Below, piece after piece: positions 56,085-64,000 of a stretch of DNA of 64,000 nucleotides (position 1 is the first letter of the stretch; each line of letters starts with the position of its first letter). The DNA lies in assembly GCF_003797125.1 (NCBI RefSeq), contig NZ_RKKE01000002.1, positions 347,661-411,660 of the forward strand, read 5' to 3'. Below the pieces are notes generated by a model. That model had not been told where the DNA came from. It did not search any database and saw only the letters and a list, made by a program, of their open reading frames with translations. This DNA is from Shewanella frigidimarina (GTDB lineage: Bacteria; Pseudomonadota; Gammaproteobacteria; Enterobacterales; Shewanellaceae). The position numbers were made by a program, and so were the translations under genes.

Positions 56085-56738
56085 ATGAGTTTTACCGACC
56101 ATATCATTGCGTTTTTACAAAATGGCGGCCCATTTATCTACCCTATCGCCTTAGTGTTAGTGGTCGGTTTGGCCATTACCATTGAGCGCTGGTTATATTT
56201 AAGCTCTGCACATCGTAGTAATCAGCAGGCTTTTGCACTGATTAAAAATGCCTTAAAAACAGGTGACATCAATACCATTAGTCAGCATGCACAAAACCAT
56301 AAAGCCCCCGTGTTTGATGTATTACAGTCAGGTATTGCCCGTATATCAAGTACAAGTCATCGTGAAGACGTGGAATACGCCATGGAAGAAACCGTGATGG
56401 AATACATGTTACGCCTTGAAAAGCGTACACCATTTATTGCTACACTCGCTAACATTGCCACCTTATTGGGTCTATTAGGTACCATTATGGGCTTAATCGC
56501 AGCATTCTCGGCAGTGGCTAGCGCCGATCCAGCTGAAAAAGCCAACTTATTGTCTTCTAGTATTTCGGTTGCGATGAACACCACCGCATTTGGTTTGATC
56601 ACTGCCATTCCGCTGATTTTATTTCATTCAAGCCTACAAACTAAAACGGCAACTATCGTTGACTCTATTGAAATGGCAGGCATTAAACTGCTCAATTCAT
56701 TGTCATTTAACAAGCAAACGGATAACAACCGAGGCTAA
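56085..56738 (+). CDS. ExbB/TolQ/MotA-type proton channel subunit
   Basis: A 217-residue inner-membrane protein with three predicted membrane helices: residues ~13-34, ~113-135 (IATLANIATLLGLLGTIMGL) and ~155-180 (ISVAMNTTAFGLITAIPLILF). The motifs TLLGLLGTIMGLI and T-T-AFGLITAIP are ExbB/TolQ hallmarks; the channel uses the proton gradient. GAGAAGGAA precedes the start. It overlaps the first ExbD gene. Comparable to AglR of Myxococcus. Confidence 0.93.
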   Translation: MSFTDHIIAFLQNGGPFIYPIALVLVVGLAITIERWLYLSSAHRSNQQAFALIKNALKTGDINTISQHAQNHKAPVFDVLQSGIARISSTSHREDVEYAMEETVMEYMLRLEKRTPFIATLANIATLLGLLGTIMGLIAAFSAVASADPAEKANLLSSSISVAMNTTAFGLITAIPLILFHSSLQTKTATIVDSIEMAGIKLLNSLSFNKQTDNNRG

Positions 56739-57310
56739 TGAGTATGAGACGCCGTCGTCGCCCTAATACCCAAGACGCAGAACTGGATATCACCTCATTC
56801 ATGAATTTGATGATTGTGTTAGTGCCAGTACTCCTGCTGAGTTTGGTGTTCTCACAAGTGCGTATTTTGAATCTGCAATTGCCAGTATTGTCAGAAGCGG
56901 AACAAGCACAAGATGATCAAGAGCCCAAAATACTCGAACTAGTGATTACCCCTGCGCGCTTAGCACTAAACTACCCAGCAGGCATGTCACTTAAACAGTT
57001 TGAACTGACTGATAAAGGTTATGATTTCGCCGCATTGTCTGTGTATCTACAAGACTTGAAACTGACGTTTCAGCAACAAGGCATAGAAAAAAATGACATC
57101 GTATTGTTACTTGATCCTGCGGTTGACTATCAAACCATCGTGTCCGCCATGGACACGGTACGATCATTTAAAGCGGTAGTGGCAGCCAACTTGGTAGATG
57201 CGGAACTGTTTCCGATGATCTCATTAGGTGATGCTCCGGCCACTAATGACGCCGATGCTGCTCAGCCGATACAAGCCACTATTGGAAAACCAGTAGGAGC
57301 TAAGCCATGA
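56738..57310 (+). CDS. ExbD/TolR-family protein, first copy
   Basis: A 190-residue protein with a basic N-terminus (MRRRRRPNTQ), a single membrane helix about 24-44 with DITSFMNLMIVLVPVLLL, which contains the conserved membrane-embedded Asp (in DITSFM) typical of ExbD/TolR, and a periplasmic domain to residue 190. It starts in the stop region of the exbB-like gene. Comparable to AglQ or AglS. Confidence 0.92.
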   Translation: MSMRRRRRPNTQDAELDITSFMNLMIVLVPVLLLSLVFSQVRILNLQLPVLSEAEQAQDDQEPKILELVITPARLALNYPAGMSLKQFELTDKGYDFAALSVYLQDLKLTFQQQGIEKNDIVLLLDPAVDYQTIVSAMDTVRSFKAVVAANLVDAELFPMISLGDAPATNDADAAQPIQATIGKPVGAKP

Positions 57311-57840
57311 TGAAGCAATCGGCAAGAAGCCGAAGATTAGCCAAACATCACAAACGCTTAAAAGCCGGTAGCAAGCTCAACCTTGTTGCGTTAATGGATA
57401 TTTTTACCATTTTGGTGTTTTTCTTGATTGTGAATCAGTCTGAAGTGCGCATATTGCAAAATATCGAAAAAATCAGTTTGCCCGTGTCTGTTGCAGATGT
57501 GCTCCCAGTTGAAAATCTGGTTATTACTGTGTTTACGGACACGGTATTAGTGCAAGAGCGCCCTATTTGGCAAAAAAGCGCTGATGGCCTTGGCTTAACT
57601 GAACAAGAAAACCCAGAGTTTATTAGCACGTTAACAACAGAGTTGACCTATCAAGCCAGTAAACGCACCGAGCTTAGTGAAGCCGAGCGACAAAATGGTC
57701 GTGCGGTAACTATTATTGGCGATGCATCAACACCTTATGTGGTGCTTAAGCAAATTATGACTGCTTGCGCGGCGACCGGTTACCGGGATATTTCGTTGGC
57801 GGTTGAACAACAAGCAAAGCAAACTAATGGTGAGGGCTAA
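57307..57840 (+). CDS. ExbD/TolR-family protein, second copy
   Basis: A 177-residue second ExbD: basic N-terminus RSRRLAKHHKRLKAGSK, membrane helix about 25-44 with NLVALMDIFTILVFFLIV (the membrane Asp in MDIF) and a periplasmic TolR-like domain with GDASTPYVVLKQIMTACAATGY at the end. Two different ExbD subunits with one ExbB is the composition of AglRQS-type motors. Overlaps both neighbours. Confidence 0.92.
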   Translation: MMKQSARSRRLAKHHKRLKAGSKLNLVALMDIFTILVFFLIVNQSEVRILQNIEKISLPVSVADVLPVENLVITVFTDTVLVQERPIWQKSADGLGLTEQENPEFISTLTTELTYQASKRTELSEAERQNGRAVTIIGDASTPYVVLKQIMTACAATGYRDISLAVEQQAKQTNGEG

Positions 57841-57841
57841 T

Positions 57842-58840
57842 ATGACAACAGCAACCTTACACCATCATGAAGCCAATCAGAGTTTTAATGATTTAGGCGA
57901 CTTATTTAAACCCAGCAAACAAGACAAACTGTTTAAACAGATTTTGTGGTTGTTGCTGTTAGTTTATGTCGTCTTTGCGGTCGTAGTGCCCATGCTTGAA
58001 CAAGTTGAACTGCCGCGCGAAGTGAAAGAGCAAGTACCGCCACAATTAGCCAAAATCATCTTGCAAGAAAAGCAGCTACCGCCACCTGTCAAACCAGAGG
58101 TGAAACCGCCCGAGCCAGAACCGCTGCCAAAACTAGAGCCTGAGCTAGCACCACCAGAAGAAAAAGTACCAGAAAAGCCTGTTGAACAAGCTGTAAAGCC
58201 ACAAATAGTGCAACCGACGACGCGTGAAGCAGCAAAAGAAAAAGCCAGCACATCAGGCTTAGCGGCGATGAAAGACGAGCTTTTTTCAATGCGCGAAGCC
58301 TTTGACGTTAAACCCGCTGCGCAACGTAAACTTGATCAAACGACGGCACAAGAAGTCAAAGTAAAGCGTGATTTATTAGCTGGTGCGGCCAATAAACAAA
58401 CTGACAGCTTGGCAAAATCAACTATCAGTAAAACTGTTGCTGCAGGGTCGTTAACAGGCAACGAAACCCAACAAATTCGCTTAGCAAAAGAGGAAGTATT
58501 GGCAAGCCAAGGGGCCGTTTCTGAAAAAGCCAGCCAAGCGAGCCAAAATGGACAACGTTCAGAAGCGGCACTTAGGCGTACATTGGAGGCCAATAAGTCT
58601 CGGCTTTATTCGTTATACAATCGCGCACTGCGAAAAGATCCGTTCTTAAAAGGCAAAGTGATGTTTGAAATTGTCATCCAACCTAATGGCAATGTCAGTA
58701 AAGTGACGATTAACTCAAGCGAGCTAAATAACGCCAAATTAGAGCGCCAATTAACCTTGGTATTACGCTCTATCAGCTTCCCAGCAGAAAAAGTCGCGGT
58801 AATGACCACTATCTGGGCTATCGACTTCTTCCCGAGTTGA
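57842..58840 (+). CDS. TonB-like protein with AgmX/PglI C-terminal domain
   Basis: A 332-residue inner-membrane-anchored, periplasm-spanning protein. One membrane helix (about 35-54, ILWLLLLVYVVFAVVVPML), a Pro/Glu-rich rigid segment (about 75-135, PPPVKPEVKPPEPEP), a helical stretch and a C-terminal domain (about 245-332) with SLYNRALRKDPFLKGKVMFE and IQPNGNVSKVTI, characteristic of the AgmX/PglI (GltG-like) tail found in myxobacterial motors. The start at ATG 57842 follows the preceding stop directly. Last gene of the unit, followed by a terminator. Confidence 0.88.
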   Translation: MTTATLHHHEANQSFNDLGDLFKPSKQDKLFKQILWLLLLVYVVFAVVVPMLEQVELPREVKEQVPPQLAKIILQEKQLPPPVKPEVKPPEPEPLPKLEPELAPPEEKVPEKPVEQAVKPQIVQPTTREAAKEKASTSGLAAMKDELFSMREAFDVKPAAQRKLDQTTAQEVKVKRDLLAGAANKQTDSLAKSTISKTVAAGSLTGNETQQIRLAKEEVLASQGAVSEKASQASQNGQRSEAALRRTLEANKSRLYSLYNRALRKDPFLKGKVMFEIVIQPNGNVSKVTINSSELNNAKLERQLTLVLRSISFPAEKVAVMTTIWAIDFFPS

Positions 58841-58865
58841 TTGGTATAAACCCTAATATCGATTG

Positions 58866-58908
58866 ATAAAAAGCAGGTAATGAGATAACTCACTATCTGC
58901 TTTTTTAT
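58866..58908 (+). terminator. Terminator of the envelope cluster
   Basis: AAAAGCAG pairs with CTGCTTTT around a longer imperfect stem (ATGAG / CTCAC), and the 3' side runs into TTTTTTATTT. It lies 25 bases after the TonB-like stop. Confidence 0.8.
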
Positions 58909-58956
58909 TTGAATACGAAAATTAAATAGATAAACAGCTAGAGTTGAATTCAGGCC

Positions 58957-59145
58957 TCATATAAACAGCTCCCCCATCGACATTTCATCGCTTATTTCAA
59001 AAGAATCAAGATAGGGGATGGAGCGTATAACGTATTGTTCTCCCTTAAAGAGCGAAGGTGGTCGCTTCTCATACTCCTTAGGTAAATGTTTTTTTACATC
59101 TAAGATATCGTTTTCAGTCTCGGGTGATTGTATCGGAGTGAAACC
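58957..59145 (-). pseudogene. C-terminal gene remnant, unknown
   Basis: On the minus strand 62 codons remain open between two stops with no suitable start: the frame reads GFTPIQSPETENDILDVK and later YVIRSIPYLDSFEISDEM before TGA at 58957. It looks like the protein-coding tail of a decayed gene. I do not recognise the family. It lies between the envelope cluster terminator and pfaR, so it may mark an old junction. Confidence 0.45.
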
Positions 59146-59285
59146 TCAGGTAATGTGCTTTGTGCTAAAAAAAGCATAAATGGATATTTAGACTAATTTT
59201 TAACTTCTTTAAGTATGACTTAAGTAAGTATCGGTAAGTTTAAATGCGCTAAAGTCCCAATAGATTATTTGGAATCCCGGTCTAG

Positions 59286-60167
59286 ATGACAAAAAAGATA
59301 ACAACACATTTAGAATCAGGTTTATTTAAGGGCAAGCCTCGCCAAAAAACGGTTCAACACCGTAATGCGACGACGACGCCTGAAATGCGTCAATTTATTC
59401 AGCAATCCGATTACAGTGTCAGTCAGTTATCCAAAATTCTCAATATCAGCGAAGCCACAGTACGTAAATGGCGTAAACGTGACTCAATCGATAACACCCC
59501 AAATACCCCGCACAAACTCAACACCACACTATCTCCGATGGAAGAGTACGTGATGCTGGGTTTGCGTTATCAATTAAAAATGCCTTTAGATCGGCTACTA
59601 AAAGTCACCCAAGAATTTATCAACCCCAATGTCTCTCGCTCCGGTCTTGCCCGTTGCCTAAAGCGTTTTGGGGTCTCTAAACTAGACGAATTTGACAGCC
59701 CTTTTGTGCCAGAAAAATTCTTCAATCAGCTGCCTATTACTCAGGGAGCTGATATACAAACCTATACCGTTAACCCTAAGACCTTAGCCGATACTTTGTC
59801 CCTGCCAAGTCCAGATCCGGACAACGTAGTGCAAGTAGTGTCGTTAAGTATTCCGCCTCAATTAACGAAGCAGCAAGCCTATTCTGTTTTGCTTGGAGTC
59901 GATTTTAAGTCTGACTGGGTTTACCTCGATATTTATCAAGACAGCCATACCCAAGCGAGTAATCGCTATATAACGCATGTCTTAAAACACGGACCATTTC
60001 ATTTACGTAAGTTATTGGTTCGGAACTATCACACTTTTCTTGCTCGATTTCCCGGAGCAAGTCAACCAGCCGCAGTATCCACTAGCACCATTGATGCAGC
60101 TGGATCCCAACACCAGATAACTGAACCTCAGTTATCAAACGGAGACTCATATGAGCCAATCCAGTAA
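59286..60167 (+). CDS. pfaR: PfaR regulator of the PUFA synthase genes
   Basis: Transcriptional activator of the EPA genes, 293 residues. The N-terminal half holds an IS-transposase-like helix-turn-helix (SQLSKILNISEATVRKWRKR) and a second helical segment NPNVSRSGLARCLKRFGVS; the C-terminal part is like a degenerate integrase core without visible catalytic residues. Its 3' end overlaps pfaA by 17 bases in a different frame, so the two are coupled. Position directly before pfaA is the standard pfa layout. Confidence 0.92.
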   Translation: MTKKITTHLESGLFKGKPRQKTVQHRNATTTPEMRQFIQQSDYSVSQLSKILNISEATVRKWRKRDSIDNTPNTPHKLNTTLSPMEEYVMLGLRYQLKMPLDRLLKVTQEFINPNVSRSGLARCLKRFGVSKLDEFDSPFVPEKFFNQLPITQGADIQTYTVNPKTLADTLSLPSPDPDNVVQVVSLSIPPQLTKQQAYSVLLGVDFKSDWVYLDIYQDSHTQASNRYITHVLKHGPFHLRKLLVRNYHTFLARFPGASQPAAVSTSTIDAAGSQHQITEPQLSNGDSYEPIQ

Positions 60168-63100
60168 TAAAGATAAGCGTTTAAACAAACGCTTAAAAGA
60201 CATGCCTGTCGCGATTGTCGGCATGGCGAGTATTTTTGCTAACTCACGTTACCTAAACAAGTTTTGGGATTTAATCAGCGAAAAAATCGATGCGATTATC
60301 GACGTTCCAGAAAGCCATTGGAATGCTGAAGATTACTACAATGCCGATAAATCAATGGCCGATAAAAGCTACTGTAAACGCGGTGGTTTTTTACCTGAAG
60401 TCGATTTCAATCCAATGGAATTTGGCCTGCCACCTAATATCCTCGAACTAACAGACACCTCACAACTTTTATCGTTAGTGGTCGCCAAAGAAGTGCTGGC
60501 AGATGCAGGTATTGATGCACAGTACGATACCGATCGCATCGGTATTACACTAGGCGTCGGTGGTGGTCAAAAAATCAATCATAGCCTCAGCGGTCGCTTG
60601 CAGTACCCAATACTCAAAAAAGTATTTAAAAATAGTGGTCTAAGTGATGAAGACACTGAGATGTTGATCAAAAAGTTTCAGGATCAATATATTCACTGGG
60701 AAGAGAACTCATTTCCAGGTTCACTCGGCAATGTGATTGCAGGGCGAATCGCTAACCGCTTTGATTTAGGCGGCATGAATTGCGTGGTTGACGCAGCTTG
60801 TGCAGGTTCTTTAGCGGCAATGCGCATGGCGATTACAGAATTAGTTGAAGGCCGCAGTGACATGATGCTCACCGGTGGTGTGTGTACCGACAACTCACCT
60901 TCTATGTACATGAGCTTTTCAAAAACACCGGCATTTACCACCAACGACACCATTCAACCTTTTGACATTGACTCAAAAGGCATGATGATTGGTGAAGGTA
61001 TTGGCATGATGGCGCTTAAACGTCTTGATGATGCCGAGCGTGATGGTGACAGAATTTATGCTGTTATCAAAGGTATTGGCTCATCATCAGACGGTAAGTT
61101 TAAAAGCATATATGCACCGCGCCCAGAAGGCCAAGCTAAAGCACTTCGACGCGCTTATGACGATGCAGGTTTTGCGCCGCACACTGTTGGCTTAATTGAA
61201 GCCCATGGTACTGGTACTGCAGCTGGTGATGTCGCGGAGTTCAATGGTTTAAAATCAGTGTTTGCCGACGGTAATGACTCTTTACAGCACATTGCTCTTG
61301 GGTCAGTTAAATCACAAGTTGGCCACACTAAATCAACAGCAGGAACCGCTGGTGTGATTAAAGCGGCTCTGGCTTTGCATCATAAAGTGTTGCCACCGAC
61401 CATTAACGTTAGTAAGCCGAATCCTAAATTAAACATTCAAGACTCGCCATTTTATTTAAATACCGAAACCCGTCCATGGTTACCAAGAGTCGACAATACA
61501 CCGCGCCGCGCGGGTATTAGTGCCTTTGGTTTTGGCGGCACCAACTTCCACATTGTGTTGGAAGAATATCGTCAAGAACATGTTCGAGGCGATAAGTATC
61601 GTCAACGTTCAGTGCCACAAAGTCTATTGATCCATGCTGAAAACAAAGCCGCATTACAGGCTCAATTAACCGCACTGCAAAGTGAAATTAAGGCTGTTGA
61701 TACCACACAGCAAAATCGCCAAGAAATTGTGTTAGCCGATTTTGGTAAACGTTTTGCCTTGAATACCATCGCCCCTAATGCGGCCCGTATAGGCTTAGTG
61801 GTTGCATCATTAGCAGACTTAACCATTCAGCTAACTCAGGCGCTGGCGCAGTTAAGCTCAAATACTGCCGACAGCTGGCAATTGCCTTCTGGTACCAGTT
61901 ATCGCGCAGCAGCATTGATTCATCCTGAATCGGCAAGCCATAAAGTGGCAGCACTATTTGCTGGGCAAGGGGCGCAGTATCTGAACATGGGCGCCGATTT
62001 AGCCTGTTTGTATCCAGAAATGCGTCAACAACTGATGCAAGCAGACAAGGTGTTTGCGCAACATAAACAAACGCCACTATCGCAAATTATGTACCCAAAT
62101 CCTGCTTTTGAAGCCGAAGACATTGCCGCACAACAGGCCGCATTAACCAATACCGCCAATGCCCAGAGTGCTATTGGTGCGGTGAGCATGGGCCAATATG
62201 CATTATTGACTCAAGCAGGTTTTAAAGCCGATATGGTTGCTGGCCATAGTTTTGGTGAACTGTCAGCATTATGTGCAGCAGGCGTCATTAGCCAAGCAGA
62301 TTATTACCAATTGGCCTTCGCTCGTGGCCAAGCAATGGCGGCAACACCTAAAGATCAAGACGCTGGCGTAATGTACGCCATTATTGTCCCAGCTCAATCT
62401 GTTGACAACGGAGTTGAAAAGCTTGAACAGTACATTAGTGCATTTGAAGGCGTCAAGGTGGCTAATTACAATGCACCAACCCAACTGGTTATTGCAGGCC
62501 CAACAGCGTCATGTACCCTAGCGGCAAAAGCTATCACCACTGAACTTGGTTTTAAAGCAATCGCCCTGCCGGTTTCTGGTGCGTTCCACACTCCATTAGT
62601 GGCACATGCTCAGCAGCCGTTTGCTGCGGCAATCAATAAGATTAAATTTGCTAAGCCAAAACTAAGCCTTTATGCCAATAGCACAGGTAAAGCACATCCT
62701 AACGATGCTAAAGCAATCCAAGCTGCATTTAGTGAACATATGCTGCAATCGGTTCGTTTTAGCGAGCAACTAAATGCCATGTATGATGCTGGTGCTCGTG
62801 TATTTGTTGAGTTTGGTCCTAAAAACATCCTCCAAAAATTGGTTGAAGCGACCTTAGGCAATAAAGCAGAGTCAGTCAGTGTAGTGAGCTTGAACCCAAA
62901 TCCTAAAGGCAATAGTGACACTCAACTACGCCAAGCGGCTTGTCAGCTTGCAGTATTAGGTGTTGCATTAACCGAGGTTGATCCATATCAAGCTCCTATC
63001 GCTGAGCTTGCAAAAGTGTCACCGATGAACGTTAAGTTAACCGCGAGTAATTATATTAGTCCGGCCACTCAAGCCAAAATGCAAAAGTCATTGCAAACCG

Positions 63101-64000
63101 GCACCGTTACCAGCCAGACAGTGGAAGTGCCTGTCAAGAAAGTTGTGGAAAAGATTGTGGAAAAAGAAGTCATTAAAACTGAATACATTGAAGTGCCTGC
63201 AACATCAGCACAAGCTCAAGCCTCTGCAGTCGCCGCACCTTTAGCGGCAACGACTCCTGTAGCAAAAGCTCAACCGGTTAACTCAAGTGTGCCAGCGTCG
63301 GCCGATAGTATCGGTGCATTTTTTGCTGCGCAGCAACAAACAGCTGAATTACATCAGCAGTTTTTAGCCATACCACAGCAATATGGCGACACCTTTGCTC
63401 ACCTGATGACAGCCCAAGCGCAAATGGCGTCATCGGGATTAGCCATTCCAGAAAGCTTGCAACGTTCGATGGAGATGTTCCACCAGCATCAAGCACAAAC
63501 ATTGCAAAGTCATACCCAATTCTTAACGCAGCAAGCACAAGCAAACCAAGCTGCGTTAGCCATGTTGCAAGGGCAAACGGTAACACCTTCAATACAAGCA
63601 ACAGTATCTGTACCTGCTCCATCAGTACAGCCTGCATTTGTGCAGCCAAACCAAGTTGCTCAAGCCACAACGACACCTTCGCCAGTGGTAGCACTTATTG
63701 CTCCAGCTCCGGTTCAAACAGCTCAAGCGGTTCAATCTCAACCGACAGCCAGTCAACCTGTTCAAGCTCCTGTGGCTCAACAAGTTAGCTCAGCAGCGGT
63801 TACTGCACCAACAGTCGGATTAACACAGCAACAAGTGTTAGACACTATGCTCAGTGTGGTCGCAGACAAAACCGGTTACCCAACTGAAATGCTTGAACTT
63901 GGCATGGACATGGAAGCAGACCTTGGTATCGACTCAATCAAGCGGGTAGAAATCTTAGGCACAGTACAAGATGAGCTTCCAGGCTTACCAGAACTGAGCC
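60151..64000 (+). CDS. pfaA: PUFA synthase subunit PfaA, N-terminal part (cut by window edge)
   Basis: Multidomain polyketide-type synthase for EPA or a similar polyunsaturated fatty acid. It starts at ATG 60151 with GGAG upstream; 1283 residues are visible. Domains: ketosynthase (~20-480) with Cys217 in DAACAGS, His352 in EAHGTGT and His392 in GHTKST; malonyl-CoA acyltransferase (~590-890) with Ser700 in GHSFGE; a Pro/Gln/Ala-rich linker (~960-1220); and the first acyl carrier protein with Ser1262 in LGIDSIK. Family members have five or six such ACPs followed by a ketoreductase; these lie beyond the window. PfaE is expected to prime the ACPs. Confidence 0.97.
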   Translation, partial: MSQSSNKDKRLNKRLKDMPVAIVGMASIFANSRYLNKFWDLISEKIDAIIDVPESHWNAEDYYNADKSMADKSYCKRGGFLPEVDFNPMEFGLPPNILELTDTSQLLSLVVAKEVLADAGIDAQYDTDRIGITLGVGGGQKINHSLSGRLQYPILKKVFKNSGLSDEDTEMLIKKFQDQYIHWEENSFPGSLGNVIAGRIANRFDLGGMNCVVDAACAGSLAAMRMAITELVEGRSDMMLTGGVCTDNSPSMYMSFSKTPAFTTNDTIQPFDIDSKGMMIGEGIGMMALKRLDDAERDGDRIYAVIKGIGSSSDGKFKSIYAPRPEGQAKALRRAYDDAGFAPHTVGLIEAHGTGTAAGDVAEFNGLKSVFADGNDSLQHIALGSVKSQVGHTKSTAGTAGVIKAALALHHKVLPPTINVSKPNPKLNIQDSPFYLNTETRPWLPRVDNTPRRAGISAFGFGGTNFHIVLEEYRQEHVRGDKYRQRSVPQSLLIHAENKAALQAQLTALQSEIKAVDTTQQNRQEIVLADFGKRFALNTIAPNAARIGLVVASLADLTIQLTQALAQLSSNTADSWQLPSGTSYRAAALIHPESASHKVAALFAGQGAQYLNMGADLACLYPEMRQQLMQADKVFAQHKQTPLSQIMYPNPAFEAEDIAAQQAALTNTANAQSAIGAVSMGQYALLTQAGFKADMVAGHSFGELSALCAAGVISQADYYQLAFARGQAMAATPKDQDAGVMYAIIVPAQSVDNGVEKLEQYISAFEGVKVANYNAPTQLVIAGPTASCTLAAKAITTELGFKAIALPVSGAFHTPLVAHAQQPFAAAINKIKFAKPKLSLYANSTGKAHPNDAKAIQAAFSEHMLQSVRFSEQLNAMYDAGARVFVEFGPKNILQKLVEATLGNKAESVSVVSLNPNPKGNSDTQLRQAACQLAVLGVALTEVDPYQAPIAELAKVSPMNVKLTASNYISPATQAKMQKSLQTGTVTSQTVEVPVKKVVEKIVEKEVIKTEYIEVPATSAQAQASAVAAPLAATTPVAKAQPVNSSVPASADSIGAFFAAQQQTAELHQQFLAIPQQYGDTFAHLMTAQAQMASSGLAIPESLQRSMEMFHQHQAQTLQSHTQFLTQQAQANQAALAMLQGQTVTPSIQATVSVPAPSVQPAFVQPNQVAQATTTPSPVVALIAPAPVQTAQAVQSQPTASQPVQAPVAQQVSSAAVTAPTVGLTQQQVLDTMLSVVADKTGYPTEMLELGMDMEADLGIDSIKRVEILGTVQDELPGLPELS

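Noticed and set aside
57964..58251. Gly/Ser-rich minus-strand frame inside the TonB-like gene
   Set aside because: The composition is the complement of the Pro/Glu-rich coding region on the plus strand.
49520..58840. Ordinary TonB-dependent iron uptake operon
   Set aside because: Two ExbDs, an AgmX/PglI-type tail in place of the usual TonB C-terminus, several large TPR lipoproteins and no TonB-dependent receptor argue against it.
59286..60167. Active IS transposase
   Set aside because: The helix-turn-helix is transposase-like, but no catalytic triad or terminal inverted repeats are seen, and the position before pfaA identifies it as PfaR.
1..64000. tRNA or rRNA genes
   Set aside because: I looked for cloverleaf-type and rRNA-like sequence by eye and found none; a tRNA scan would settle it.

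Overview
The window looks like a chromosomal segment of a marine gammaproteobacterium, most probably an EPA-producing Shewanella. The clues are the gene order pyrH-tsf-rpsB / map-glnD-dapD, the yqcA-truC-yqcC ... csrB ... syd-queF neighbourhood shared with enterobacteria, Shewanella-type DUF3549, DUF2789 and DUF3192 genes, and the polyunsaturated fatty acid genes pfaE, pfaR and pfaA. The DNA is moderately AT-rich throughout. Genus assignment is by family and synteny recognition only.

Layout. 1-6.8 kb: housekeeping genes (UMP kinase, EF-Ts and ribosomal protein S2 on the minus strand; methionine aminopeptidase, PII uridylyltransferase and DapD on the plus strand). 6.8-15.8 kb: an HD-GYP c-di-GMP phosphodiesterase, PurU, a PTS permease, flavodoxin, TruC, YqcC, a DUF3549-DUF3301 pair and a secreted protein. 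15.9-19.2 kb: two CsrB-family regulatory RNAs on the minus strand, each with about twenty or more GGA motifs, a strong terminator and an upstream UvrY/GacA-type palindrome, with a ydgJ-like oxidoreductase gene between them. 19.2-32.4 kb: small conserved genes, a three-gene operon ending in a superfamily-1 helicase, syd, queF, a LysR regulator divergent from an alkylsulfatase, pfaE, and apbE.

32.4-37 kb is an accessory island. It holds gene cassettes on the minus strand with VCR-like attC sites but no integrase, broken up by a frameshifted REP-associated transposase element, a 210-bp tandem duplication and three copies of a roughly 177-bp repeat.

37-58.9 kb is the most unusual part: two divergent transcription units of envelope genes. 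The minus unit has a Tat-exported DUF1501-like protein, an unannotated 46-residue ORF, a dihaem LamG lipoprotein and a monohaem protein. The plus unit has an HzsA-like dihaem lipoprotein, two beta-barrel proteins, a TlpA thioredoxin, a DUF4266 lipoprotein with a C-terminal CGC tail, a DUF3570 barrel, three TPR proteins and an ExbB-ExbD-ExbD-TonB-like motor. The motor, TPR and barrel set resembles the Agl-Glt/Nfs machinery of Myxococcus. Here it is joined to c-type cytochromes and a DUF4266/DUF3570 module, so I read it as a proton-driven system acting on surface or redox lipoproteins. That role is inference.

59-64 kb: the PUFA synthase locus begins with pfaR and the first part of pfaA, which runs off the end of the window. 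The 28 kb between pfaE and pfaR suggests that the island and the envelope cluster sit inside a split pfa locus.
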